Source: an uncultured Porphyromonadaceae bacterium
GTDB taxonomy: Bacteria; Bacteroidota; Bacteroidia; Bacteroidales; Muribaculaceae
Direction of reading: 5' to 3'
DNA length: 64,000 bases
Assembly: GCA_947175545.1 (NCBI GenBank)
Contig: CAMWNI010000001.1
Span: 372,001 to 436,000 of the forward strand
The stretch's first letter is position 1. The number at the start of each line of letters is the position of its first letter. A model generated the notes under the pieces. The model had not been told where the DNA came from, made no database searches, and saw only the letters and a program-made list of their open reading frames with translations. A program made the position numbers and the translations under genes. Shown in pieces: positions 52,767-61,108 of this stretch.

Positions 52767-53725
52767 GTCAGGGGTAAGGAATCCTTGACCTCTTCAACGC
52801 ACCGATAGTAGAGTTTACGGTTCGGAAGGTCCAACGCAATGCTGCGGTTGAAGATCTTGAAGGGGTTAATAGAGTATTGGTCAGTGTGGAGGGTGTCAGA
52901 GTAGGTGACACGGGCAAATCGCATACGGTTGCCGATCATGACGCGGCAGTTGTCTTGGGTCATCATGCCGGTTTCGGGGTCGGCATAGACGTTTGAGGTT
53001 GCCTTGCTGATGTTCTTGACGGGCTGGACAAGCTCGCATGAGCGGATTCCCCGGCCGGTGTCCATGTAGTAGTTCTGCGGTTCGTCGTCGTTGACCCTGA
53101 GAGGGATGTACATTCTGCGTGAGTAGCCGATGATGTCGCCGATAGAGGAGTCGCGGCTGTTAATGTCGCAGACGTATGTGTAATTTTGGGGGACATTGCG
53201 CAGCAGGGCAATCTCGCCTGTGTCAACGTCGCGCTCAATCACAAAGCGCTCAAGGAAGTCCATGCCGATGACGTTGCCTTCCTCTTTGTCGGAAATCAGG
53301 AGTTCGACGTTTTCAAAGCGGACAATCTCGGTTGTGTCAGGGTGGACGAAAAGGATTATGGGCATCACGACCTTGCGGGTGTATATGCGGTAATGGCCGG
53401 ACTGATCGCTGGTAAGAATCAGAGTGGGGTATTCGGTTGCCGGATAGCCGCAGCGCTTGAAGTTTGTGAGCGTTGCAGTCGTGATGAAGCAGTGGCGTGA
53501 ACCCATGTCAATAGTGACGGGCTGGCCGGTGGTGGTATAAATCAGACCTTGTTCATCAGGTCGAAAAGTCACCAGACGGTTGTTATCGCCATCCGGGATA
53601 ACCATTTCGCTGTTGAAATGTACAATCTGATAGATTCCGGCAGCGTATACGCCAAGCAGCACTGCAAGAATCACCAAAAGTGACAGCAGAAAGGTGCGAA
53701 TTGTTTTTCTATTTTGCTTTTTCAT
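52763..53725 (-). CDS. membrane-anchored two-lobe retropepsin-like protein
   Basis: The 320-residue protein has an N-terminal membrane helix (residues about 11-32) and a periplasmic body. Two segments look like the catalytic turn of aspartic proteases: D73-M-G-S76 in 'PVTIDMGSRHCFITTATL' and D222-T-G-R in 'QNYYMDTGRGIRSCEL'. A retropepsin-type flap-distal motif 'NVIGMDFLERFVIERDVDTG' (about 151-170) follows the first. The layout suggests two fused retropepsin-like lobes in one chain, as in pepsins, but with imperfect DTG/S in each. Activity is uncertain and it may be a scaffold or an inactive homologue. It has its own promoter and is translationally coupled to lpxB. Confidence 0.65.
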   Translation of the reverse strand: MKKQNRKTIRTFLLSLLVILAVLLGVYAAGIYQIVHFNSEMVIPDGDNNRLVTFRPDEQGLIYTTTGQPVTIDMGSRHCFITTATLTNFKRCGYPATEYPTLILTSDQSGHYRIYTRKVVMPIILFVHPDTTEIVRFENVELLISDKEEGNVIGMDFLERFVIERDVDTGEIALLRNVPQNYTYVCDINSRDSSIGDIIGYSRRMYIPLRVNDDEPQNYYMDTGRGIRSCELVQPVKNISKATSNVYADPETGMMTQDNCRVMIGNRMRFARVTYSDTLHTDQYSINPFKIFNRSIALDLPNRKLYYRCVEEVKDSLPLT

Positions 53726-53736
53726 GTTTTGCGCTG

Positions 53737-53744
53737 CAAAGTTA
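53737..53744 (-). promoter_or_regulatory. promoter (-7 box) of the retropepsin-like/lpxB pair
   Basis: TAACTTTG on the minus strand, 11 nt before ATG 53725. The leader would be only about 7 nt. Confidence 0.6.
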
Positions 53745-53794
53745 AACTATTTTCTTCCGAAAATGGAGCTTTGCAACGGAATTGCAACAAAATT

Positions 53795-54646
53795 TTAATA
53801 CTCACTGAAGAAAGTCGGACTTAGACAGATGCCGACGCGTAACTGAGAGTGGAATTTGTTGTAATCGAGCAGACCTTCGCCGTAGCCGTTATAATACTGG
53901 AGGAAGAGATATTGGTTGTCTTTCGGGAAAATGCGGTACTTCAGCTCAATCTGGGCGTTGAAGTTCAGGGGGTTCCAGTCGCAGCGCTTTGTCAGGACTA
54001 TTGAGGCCCCGAAGCGGCGGTTGTCGCTCATGACCTGAAGTCCGCACTGATAGACGCCGATGTAGTGGAGAATGTCGCGGTTGTGTTTGCCGTCGACAAT
54101 CGGAATCCAGCATTTGGCGGAGACCATTAGATTGTTGTCGAGGAGGATGTTTCCGGCAAGACTTACGCGATTCCATGAGCGGGAACTCTTGCCGTCGCGT
54201 CCGTTGCTTTCATGCTCGACAATGAGCATCATCTTGCCGAGATATCTTCCAGTGTGTGACGAGAAGAACGGTTTGGCCCAGCCGATGCCGGGATTGTAGT
54301 TCAGGTCAGTCATTGGCGCGGAGCGCTCAAGGATGTTCCAGAAGGCTTTCTGGGTGTAGAAGAGATAGAGATATGTACCCCAGGGAAGGGTTGAGCGGGT
54401 CAGTTTCTGCTGGATTGAAATCTGAAATTTTATGTTCGAGTTTGAGCGTGACGGTCTGGAGCCGACGACGGTTCCGAAGGAGAAATAGTTGTCCTTGTAG
54501 AAGGTGAAGTATGGGCCGGAATCGTAGGCGCGGCGAAGCGAATCGGTGTCGAACTGCGTAATCGAATCGTTTTTAACAAGAATCTGGGCTTCGGCTCCAA
54601 TGCCGAACCCTACAATAATTGTCAGCAAGAACAGAAGTATACGCAT
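53795..54646 (-). CDS. outer-membrane phospholipase A (OMPLA/PldA family)
   Basis: The 283-residue protein has a signal peptide (RILLFLLTIIVGFGIGAEAQ) and then beta-barrel sequence. The active site is clear: His145 and Ser147 in 'VEHESNGRDGKSSRSWNR', matching the OMPLA 'HxSNG...SRSWNR' pattern. The calcium-site region and the 'LQYYNGYGEGLLDYN' strand (E. coli 'YGESLIDYN') are also present. OMPLA cleaves outer-membrane phospholipids and supports membrane asymmetry. It lies upstream of the lpxB pair but is separated by a 69-nt gap holding another promoter. Confidence 0.92.
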   Translation of the reverse strand: MRILLFLLTIIVGFGIGAEAQILVKNDSITQFDTDSLRRAYDSGPYFTFYKDNYFSFGTVVGSRPSRSNSNIKFQISIQQKLTRSTLPWGTYLYLFYTQKAFWNILERSAPMTDLNYNPGIGWAKPFFSSHTGRYLGKMMLIVEHESNGRDGKSSRSWNRVSLAGNILLDNNLMVSAKCWIPIVDGKHNRDILHYIGVYQCGLQVMSDNRRFGASIVLTKRCDWNPLNFNAQIELKYRIFPKDNQYLFLQYYNGYGEGLLDYNKFHSQLRVGICLSPTFFSEY

Positions 54647-54722
54647 AAAAGATAAGCATAAATGACAGAGTGATGTTAATTGAATAACGTAGATTTAAGC
54701 AAAAAAGTTCATGGAAAATGTG

Positions 54723-54730
54723 TAACTTTG
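54723..54730 (+). promoter_or_regulatory. mltG promoter, -7 box
   Basis: TAACTTTG lies 7 nt before ATG 54738, leaving a leader of only a few bases. Confidence 0.6.
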
Positions 54731-54737
54731 CACCATT

Positions 54738-55748
54738 ATGAAGAGAATTCTGTTTTTTTTCGCGATATTCGTTGTAGTTGTCGGTGCAGTCGGACTCGGC
54801 ATCTGGAACTATGTCAACGCTCCATATCGGGGCGACACTGCAACTTGGGTCTACGTCCCTGAGGGGACATCGCGCGCGGTACTGACCGACACATTGCGTT
54901 CCGCCCTTGGCAAGAGAGTGGCCGGGAGTGTGATGGCGGCGTTCAAGGTTGTGGCCTCCGACTCGATTGACCCTCACGGCGCCTATCTTATCCAGCCGGG
55001 CGACCGCGCCAAGGACATTGCCCGCAGGCTCGTGCGTCGGCGTCAGACGCCCGTGCGCGTCACCTTTAATAATATACGCACGCGCGAGCAGCTTGCCGAG
55101 CGCATTTCTTCGGCAATGGAGTTCAGTGCCGAAGAGTTTAGCGCTGCCATGTCGGAGATTCTGCCCGGATCTGGCTTCAAGCCCCCGGAATTTTTGGCTG
55201 CGTTTATGCCTGATACGTATGAATTCTACTGGACAGAGTCGCCTCGGCGTGTTGTCAGGAAGTTGCTTGAACACCGCAACAAGTTCTGGACTGACAAACG
55301 GCGGACCGAAGCCTCGGCGCTCGGTCTGACGGCGGTCAAGGTGGCGATTCTCTGTTCAATCGCTGAGGAGGAGACGAACAACCGCAGCGAGCGCGCTACG
55401 GTTGGCCGCCTGTACCTTAACCGGCTTCGCCGTGGAATGAAGCTCCAGGCCGATCCTACGGTCAAGTATGCAGTCGGCGACTTCTCGATCCGGCGCATTC
55501 TTGGCAAGCATCTCCGGACAGAGTCGCCTTACAATACCTATAAGGTAGCAGGCCTTCCTCCGGGGCCAATCAGGATGCCTGAGCGGCAGACTATCGAGGA
55601 TTTCCTTGCCGCCCCGGATAACAACTATCTCTACATGTGTGCAAAAGAAGATTTTTCAGGTCTTCACAACTTTTCGCACGATTTCGCAACCCATCAGGCG
55701 AATGCCCGCCGCTATCAGCAGGCGCTCAACGCCCGAGGAATCAAATAA
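54738..55748 (+). CDS. mltG: endolytic murein transglycosylase MltG
   Basis: The 336-residue YceG/MltG-family protein cuts nascent glycan strands. It has one N-terminal membrane helix ('ILFFFAIFVVVVGAVGLGIWNYV') and a LysM-like region ('GAYLIQPGDRAKDIARRLVRRRQ'). The catalytic domain has 'CSIAEEETNNRSERATVGRLYLNRLRRGMKLQADPTVKYA' with the likely catalytic Glu at 210. The C-terminal part is 'SPYNTYKVAGLPPGPIRMPERQTIEDFLAAPDNNYLYMCAKEDFSGLHNFSHDFATHQ'. First gene of a cluster with a HAD enzyme, ribF and tcdA. Confidence 0.95.
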   Translation: MKRILFFFAIFVVVVGAVGLGIWNYVNAPYRGDTATWVYVPEGTSRAVLTDTLRSALGKRVAGSVMAAFKVVASDSIDPHGAYLIQPGDRAKDIARRLVRRRQTPVRVTFNNIRTREQLAERISSAMEFSAEEFSAAMSEILPGSGFKPPEFLAAFMPDTYEFYWTESPRRVVRKLLEHRNKFWTDKRRTEASALGLTAVKVAILCSIAEEETNNRSERATVGRLYLNRLRRGMKLQADPTVKYAVGDFSIRRILGKHLRTESPYNTYKVAGLPPGPIRMPERQTIEDFLAAPDNNYLYMCAKEDFSGLHNFSHDFATHQANARRYQQALNARGIK

Positions 55749-55764
55749 GACGAAGGAATATACA

Positions 55765-56394
55765 ATGGACAATAAGAAACTTACACCAATACTGCTCTTT
55801 GACCTTGGCGGAGTCATAATGAGCATTGACCGCATGAAGGCCGTCGAGGCGTTCAAGTCTCTCGGCATGGCTGACGCCGATTCTTTTTTCGATCCTTACG
55901 AACAGCGGGGAGCCTTTGGCCTGCTTGAGGCGGGCCGGATCACGACAGCGCAGTTCCACGATGAGGTTCGTCCGCAGTTCCGTCCGGGAGTCAGCGACGA
56001 TGAAATTGACGAGGGGCTTTGCAAGTTCCTGCTCGGAATTCCTTCTGAGCGTCTGGAACGTCTGGCCGAACTTCGCCGCAAGGGCTATAAGGTTTACATG
56101 TTGAGCAACACGAACCCGATTATGTGGGACCGCTACATCATTCCGGAGTTCCGTAAGCTCGGAGGCGAGTTAAGCGACTATTTCGACGGGGTTGTGACCT
56201 CGTTCGAGGCGGGAGTCTGCAAGCCTGACGCGCGTATCTATGGGTATGCGGTCAAGAAACTCGGAATAGATCCGGCTAAGACCACGTTTTTTGATGACGG
56301 TCCTGGCAATGTCGAGGCGGCGCGGGCGCTCGGCTTTAATGCGCTCCATGTGACGGTGGCGGACGATATGCTCAAACTGACGTCCGATGCGTAA
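55765..56394 (+). CDS. HAD-superfamily hydrolase (YihX/epoxide-hydrolase-N-like)
   Basis: The 209-residue protein shows HAD motif I 'LLFDLGGVIMSIDR', where Gly replaces the second Asp as in the 'DLGGV' subgroup. It also shows motif II 'YKVYMLSNTNPI', Lys of motif III in 'VCKPDARIYGYAVKKL' and motif IV 'TTFFDDGPGNVEAARALGFNALHV'. The layout matches alpha-D-glucose-1-phosphate phosphatase-like YihX relatives; the substrate is not known. ATG 55765 is used since the upstream part of the frame lies in mltG. ribF overlaps by 8 nt. Confidence 0.88.
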   Translation: MDNKKLTPILLFDLGGVIMSIDRMKAVEAFKSLGMADADSFFDPYEQRGAFGLLEAGRITTAQFHDEVRPQFRPGVSDDEIDEGLCKFLLGIPSERLERLAELRRKGYKVYMLSNTNPIMWDRYIIPEFRKLGGELSDYFDGVVTSFEAGVCKPDARIYGYAVKKLGIDPAKTTFFDDGPGNVEAARALGFNALHVTVADDMLKLTSDA

Positions 56395-57229
56395 AAAAGC
56401 CGCCGTCATCGGGGTTTTCGACGGCGTTCATGAAGGCCACCGCTATCTGCTCCGACAGTTGAAGGACATAGCTGCCGGGCGCGGACTGGATCCGGTTGCA
56501 GTTACGTTCAGCCGCCATCCGCTCACGCTTGTGAGGCCCGAGGCGGTTCCTCCGCAAATCTGTCCGCTCCCGGAGCGCCTGGAACTGATTCGCCGTGAGG
56601 GAGTGGAGCCGCTATTGCTTGATTTCACGCCTGAGTTGCGCTTGATGACAGCACGGGAGTTTCTTGAGGGTCTGAAAGACAGGGGATTTGGCCTGCTGTT
56701 GATGGGGTTCAACAACCGTATCGGGTTGGACCGCTTGAGCGGCCCGGAACTTGCGGGTGGTCCGGTCGAGGTGCTGACGGCCACTGAACTGCCTGAGCGG
56801 GGAATCTGCTCGTCAGAGATTCGCGCAGCGGTCAGCTCTGGCAATATGGCGTTGGCCGCAAAAATGCTTGGGCGACCGTTTGCGCTGGAGGGCGAAGTTG
56901 TTGGCGGACGTCGTGTTGGCCGCACAATCGGGTTCCCGACGGCCAATGTCAGCGTTGAACCCGGACAACTGATGCCGCCCAATGGCGTTTACGCGGCTTG
57001 TGCGGCCGGACACAGGGCAGTGGTGAACATCGGGCGGCGCCCGACTCTTGACAATGGTGAGGATGTCACTGTTGAGGCCCATCTGCTTGATTTCAGCGGT
57101 GACCTCTATGGCCGCACGCTGAGGGTGGAGTTCCTGAGACGGTTGCGTCCGGAAATGAAATTTGCCTCGCTTGACCAGCTCAAGTCGAGGATTCAACAAG
57201 ATATAGACAGCGTTAGAGATGGAAAATGA
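56387..57229 (+). CDS. ribF: bifunctional riboflavin kinase / FAD synthetase
   Basis: The 280-residue enzyme makes FMN then FAD. The N-terminal FAD synthetase domain has 'VIGVFDGVHEGHRYLLRQL' with the HxGH-like 'HEGH', 'VTFSRHPLTLV', 'FTPELRLMTAREFLEGL', and 'GFNNRIGLDR' in place of the common 'GxDFxFG'. The C-terminal riboflavin kinase domain has 'EGEVVGGRRVGRTIGFPTANV', 'GVYAACA', 'NIGRRPT' and 'VEAHLLDFSGDLYGRTLRVEFLRRLRPEMKFASLDQL'. Length is slightly short for the family (about 310). It overlaps both neighbours. Confidence 0.94.
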   Translation: MRKKAAVIGVFDGVHEGHRYLLRQLKDIAAGRGLDPVAVTFSRHPLTLVRPEAVPPQICPLPERLELIRREGVEPLLLDFTPELRLMTAREFLEGLKDRGFGLLLMGFNNRIGLDRLSGPELAGGPVEVLTATELPERGICSSEIRAAVSSGNMALAAKMLGRPFALEGEVVGGRRVGRTIGFPTANVSVEPGQLMPPNGVYAACAAGHRAVVNIGRRPTLDNGEDVTVEAHLLDFSGDLYGRTLRVEFLRRLRPEMKFASLDQLKSRIQQDIDSVRDGK

Positions 57230-57911
57230 GATTTTTGACCGAGCCGAACTGCTTCTCGGGGCTGAAAAAATGGAGCGTCTGGGGCGATTGCGCGTGATTT
57301 TATTTGGCGTTGGCGGAGTTGGGTCGTGGTGTGCCGAGGCGTTGGTGCGGACCGGAGTGGGCCATATCACCATAGTTGACTCTGACGTGGTTGCGACGTC
57401 GAATATCAACCGTCAGCTTCCGGCGACTACGCTGACTGTCGGACGCTCCAAGGTTGAAGTGATGGCTGAGCGCCTGCGGTCCATCAATCCTGACTGTGAG
57501 ATTACGGCGCGCGCCGAGCGTTTTACGGCTTCGACCGAGGCGCAGTTTCCGCTTGACGGCTATGACGTTGTTGTTGATGCAATTGACTCCGTCGCCGACA
57601 AGGCTCTGCTGATTCTCCGGGCCACAGAGCAACGCGGAGTCAGACTATTCAGCTCAATGGGGGCGGCGCGCAAACTTGACCCGACACGCGTCAGAGTGGC
57701 AGAATTCTGGTCGGTCAAGGGATGCCCGCTTGCTGCCGCTCTCCGGTCGCGCTTCAAGCGTCAGGGTCTCTACCCGAAACGCAAATTCAAGTGTGTTTTT
57801 TCCGATGAAGTCCGTCCCAACGGACGTCCGGACGGCCCGAACGGGTCCCTGATGCAGATCACCGCCACATGGGGCATGATGCTTGCGTGGCTGGTCATCG
57901 GAGATGTCTGA
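57219..57911 (+). CDS. tcdA: tRNA threonylcarbamoyladenosine dehydratase (TcdA/CsdL, ThiF family)
   Basis: The 230-residue E1-like enzyme cyclises t6A to ct6A in tRNA position 37. It begins 'DRAELLLGAEKMERLGRLRVILFGVGGVGSWCAEALVRTGVG', with the ATP loop GxGGVGS. It continues with 'IVDSDVVATSNINRQLPATTLTVGRSKVEVM' (Asp/Asn/Arg nucleotide site) and 'VVVDAIDSVADKALLI'. The final 'GSLMQITATWGMMLAWLVIGDV' is typical of TcdA. It lacks the catalytic Cys/zinc motifs of ThiF/MoeB, as TcdA does. Last gene of the mltG cluster. Confidence 0.92.
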   Translation: MENEIFDRAELLLGAEKMERLGRLRVILFGVGGVGSWCAEALVRTGVGHITIVDSDVVATSNINRQLPATTLTVGRSKVEVMAERLRSINPDCEITARAERFTASTEAQFPLDGYDVVVDAIDSVADKALLILRATEQRGVRLFSSMGAARKLDPTRVRVAEFWSVKGCPLAAALRSRFKRQGLYPKRKFKCVFSDEVRPNGRPDGPNGSLMQITATWGMMLAWLVIGDV

Positions 57912-57935
57912 TCCATGTTAAGAAACATTAAATAT

Positions 57936-57966
57936 TTTGCCGATTCAGTGGTTTGGGATATATTTG
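57936..57966 (+). promoter_or_regulatory. promoter of the C10 protease gene
   Basis: TTTG at 57936-57939, a 19-nt spacer and TATATTTG at 57959-57966 form a textbook Bacteroidota promoter. The ATG at 57998 gives a leader of about 27 nt. Confidence 0.7.
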
Positions 57967-57997
57967 CATACTTATAGAATGACACATTGAATCGTCC

Positions 57998-60900
57998 ATG
58001 AAAAAGAAACAGCGGCAATTACTAACCATAGCGGCAGCAGCCGTTATGGGATTCCAGCCTGTAATGGCACGCCAAATTTCTTCTGCTGAGGCGCTTGACC
58101 GAGCAATCAAGAGCGAGCAGTCAGTTCCCGCGGGAATGCGTCTGGCGACCAATGGATCAAAACTCAAACTTCTTCATACGGCATTGGCTGCGGACGGAGA
58201 CCAGGCCGCTTACTATGTTTTCGGTTCGGAACGTCCGGACGGCTTCGTAATAGCGTCAGCCGACGACAGGCTGCAACCTATACTCGGCATAGCCGAATCA
58301 GGGTTGTTCAGCGAACTTCCGGATAACGTGAAATGGTGGCTGGGCCAGTATGAGGCGGAAATTTCCGCTTACTATGCCGAAAACGGAACTGACGGCGACT
58401 TCAGTCTGACGTCTGTCTACGACAATTATGACTCCTGGGGGCCGATTGAGCCGATTTGCAAAACCCGGTGGAACCAGCATGCCCCGTACAATCTGCTCTG
58501 TCCTGAAGTCAACGGCTCAAGGAGCGTTACCGGCTGCGTTGCCACGTGTCTTGCCCAGGCCGTCAAGGCCATTGGCTATTTCAATGGCTCCGGTCTGAGA
58601 ACATATACGACCAACGGTGTGACCGTCACCTTCGACTTTGGCAGCTACAAGCCCGATTTCTCGAAGATGCGAGACAGCTACGACGACGGCGGAGCGTCAG
58701 AGGCGGAGTGTCAGGAAGTGGCGAAACTGATGCTTGCGTGCGGTGTGGCCGTCGGCACGTCTTACAACTACGTGTCAGGTGCCAGTATTGATGTTAACGC
58801 CATTCGTCAGTATATGGGATTTGACAACGAAACCTTCACTATGCAGCGTAACGGCCTGACCTCTGCAGAATGGGAGAGCCTTTGCTACTCGCTTATCAAG
58901 GCGGGCAAGCCTATCTGTTATTTCGGCTCTGGTTCGGGCGGTCATGCCTTTATCTGCGATGGCTATTCCGAGGATGGTTTCTTCCACTTCAACTGGGGGT
59001 GGGGCGGGACCGCCGACGGCTATTTCCGCCTGTCATCGCTAAATCCGCGCCAAATCGGCACGGGCGGTTTTTCCGGTGGCTACACGATGGAACAGCGGAT
59101 AGTCGTGCTGATGACTCCTGACGACGAAAAACTTGACCTCCCCGTATTTCATCCCGGACAGGTCACGTGGGAAGACCGCTATGCCCTCATGCCGCCCTCG
59201 CTCAACGGCGACTCCTATACCTTCGACCGCTTTACCTATCAGCTGACTTGCGAAGCCTATGGTAAACCGATGGAGGTCGGAATTGGCCTGTTGCTGGAGA
59301 ACCGTGACGGAGTCAGCGAAGATGTCTACATCGCTCCATCGGCTTACAATATGTGTCAGCATAACATTCCACGCACCGGATTTACCGTCTGCATACCTAC
59401 GGACCTTCTGCCTGCCGGAGCGCAATATGACGCATATCCCGTATATTCTTTCAACGGATGGAAGGGTTACTGGAAACTTTTGCCATGGGAGCCGTCGAAT
59501 TATCAGGACCATTACCTGGCCAAGGTCAACTCCAATGGCCGCGTGGATTTCAGTGTGGCCGAGATGGCTGCTCCAAAACTTGCCGTTTCCGGCATGGAGG
59601 TCAACGAATTTTATGCAGGAGACAACAACAATACCTTTAAATGCCTGATTACCAATTTTGGCGAGGACGATTTCTCAGAAAAACTGACCCTTGGCCTCTA
59701 TAAGGAAGACGGAATCACAAAAACGAAGGATATTGCAAAAATCTACATGTTGCTTGGTTCAGGGGAGACCCTGACGCTGAATGCCAACGTGGCGACCACG
59801 GGGCTGGACGCCGGCAAGTATGAACTCTGTCTCTATCGCAGCTCTTACAGGATTCCCCTGACCGAGACGTCAAAAATCGGCGTTGAAATCAAATCGGGCA
59901 AGCGCCCGGATGGCGCAGTTGTTGCCGGACCGAGCGGAACCTATGAGGTATCCTTCTGGATCAATGGTGCGCGTCGTCCGATGTCGGCGGCCTCGATGAC
60001 CCTCGGGGGAGAATTCAGCGGTGTGACGTCTGTGATTGCCACTGCATCGCAGAGCGTAGAATATTCGCTCGCCTTCTTCAGGCATGGCGAGACAACTGAC
60101 CCGATTGTGAAATACCCCATTGCGAAAACCGACATCAGAGGAACGGACGAATGGCTTGAAGGCACAGCTTTCTCGATTCGTCCCGCACTCGAAATCGGCG
60201 CATACACCATGGCTTTTGTCGACGCTGACAACCAGCCGGTTAGCTATGCGGCCGATTTTTGTGTCGGCACGGAGCATGATGGTATAGTTTATGACTATGA
60301 CATTGCGTCGGCCGGCCTGACGGTTGCGGGAGGCCGCGGCACTCTCGCCGCCGAAGTTGTCATTCCGGCCGAGTTGGGCGGCGTTCCGGTTACAGGAGTT
60401 GCCGACGGTGCGTTTGACCGCGTTTGCGGCTCGCTTGAGAGTCTGATTCTGCCTGCGTCTGTCAATAGCATTGGCCTGCATGCCTTCCGACATGCTTCGG
60501 CGCTTCGTTACGTCCGCTTCGGCTCGACTGCGGGGGCGCCTTTTGCCAGCAGCGCGATTGCGTTCAGCAGCGTGAATCCGGCTGTTGAATTCTATGTTCC
60601 CGCCGAAGGATTCGCGGCTTACGCTCCCGCCTTTCGTTATCGCGGTCGCCTCTATGCCGAAATATCTTCGGTTACCCTTCCTGCCGAGGCTGTTGCCGAA
60701 GTCGGCAAGGAGTTGCGGATTGAGGTCGCTCTCAGCCCCGACGCGAACGTCAACCGGAACTTTATTGTGGAGGTTTCCAATCCGTCAGTGCTTGACGCCT
60801 TGATTGAGGGTTCGACGCTTGTAATCGCACCTCTGACCGAGGGCGAGGCTAAGGTGCGACTGACGTCGGGCCAGCCCGGCGTCGAACCGGCCGAAGTGCT

Positions 60901-61054
60901 TGTGCGTGTCGGAGCTGAGTCTTCAATCAGCGAAACCGATGTTGACTCCGCGGCTGAGTTTTTTGACCTGACGGGCCGTCGCCTGCTTGCTCCGCAGAAG
61001 GGCGCTATTGCAGTTGTCAGGCAGAAAGGCACGGCTTCGGTCGTGAAGCTATGA
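57998..61054 (+). CDS. secreted C10-family (streptopain-like) cysteine protease with BspA-like and Ig-like tail
   Basis: The 1018-residue protein has a signal peptide (QLLTIAAAAVMGFQPVMA). A SpeB-type inhibitory prodomain follows (about 25-140, 'YYVFGSERPDGFVIASADDRLQPILGIAESGLF'). The papain-fold C10 domain has the catalytic Cys180 in 'VTGCVATCLAQAVK' and His316 in 'GSGGHAFICDGY'. The latter is followed by 'FFHFNWGWGGTADGYF'. After about residue 375 come beta-sandwich modules. A BspA-like leucine-rich stretch is at about 790-840 ('VTGVADGAFDRVCGSLESLILP'), then a Big2-like Ig domain. The tail is 'FFDLTGRRLLAPQKGAIAVV', related to the exported-protein tail at 11230-11315. Likely extracellular or surface protease. 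The GH89 gene follows 54 nt later. Confidence 0.92.
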   Translation: MKKKQRQLLTIAAAAVMGFQPVMARQISSAEALDRAIKSEQSVPAGMRLATNGSKLKLLHTALAADGDQAAYYVFGSERPDGFVIASADDRLQPILGIAESGLFSELPDNVKWWLGQYEAEISAYYAENGTDGDFSLTSVYDNYDSWGPIEPICKTRWNQHAPYNLLCPEVNGSRSVTGCVATCLAQAVKAIGYFNGSGLRTYTTNGVTVTFDFGSYKPDFSKMRDSYDDGGASEAECQEVAKLMLACGVAVGTSYNYVSGASIDVNAIRQYMGFDNETFTMQRNGLTSAEWESLCYSLIKAGKPICYFGSGSGGHAFICDGYSEDGFFHFNWGWGGTADGYFRLSSLNPRQIGTGGFSGGYTMEQRIVVLMTPDDEKLDLPVFHPGQVTWEDRYALMPPSLNGDSYTFDRFTYQLTCEAYGKPMEVGIGLLLENRDGVSEDVYIAPSAYNMCQHNIPRTGFTVCIPTDLLPAGAQYDAYPVYSFNGWKGYWKLLPWEPSNYQDHYLAKVNSNGRVDFSVAEMAAPKLAVSGMEVNEFYAGDNNNTFKCLITNFGEDDFSEKLTLGLYKEDGITKTKDIAKIYMLLGSGETLTLNANVATTGLDAGKYELCLYRSSYRIPLTETSKIGVEIKSGKRPDGAVVAGPSGTYEVSFWINGARRPMSAASMTLGGEFSGVTSVIATASQSVEYSLAFFRHGETTDPIVKYPIAKTDIRGTDEWLEGTAFSIRPALEIGAYTMAFVDADNQPVSYAADFCVGTEHDGIVYDYDIASAGLTVAGGRGTLAAEVVIPAELGGVPVTGVADGAFDRVCGSLESLILPASVNSIGLHAFRHASALRYVRFGSTAGAPFASSAIAFSSVNPAVEFYVPAEGFAAYAPAFRYRGRLYAEISSVTLPAEAVAEVGKELRIEVALSPDANVNRNFIVEVSNPSVLDALIEGSTLVIAPLTEGEAKVRLTSGQPGVEPAEVLVRVGAESSISETDVDSAAEFFDLTGRRLLAPQKGAIAVVRQKGTASVVKL

Positions 61055-61108
61055 GAGAGAAAAAATTATTGTTTAACCAATCATAATATCATTAAAAAGC
61101 GATTCACA

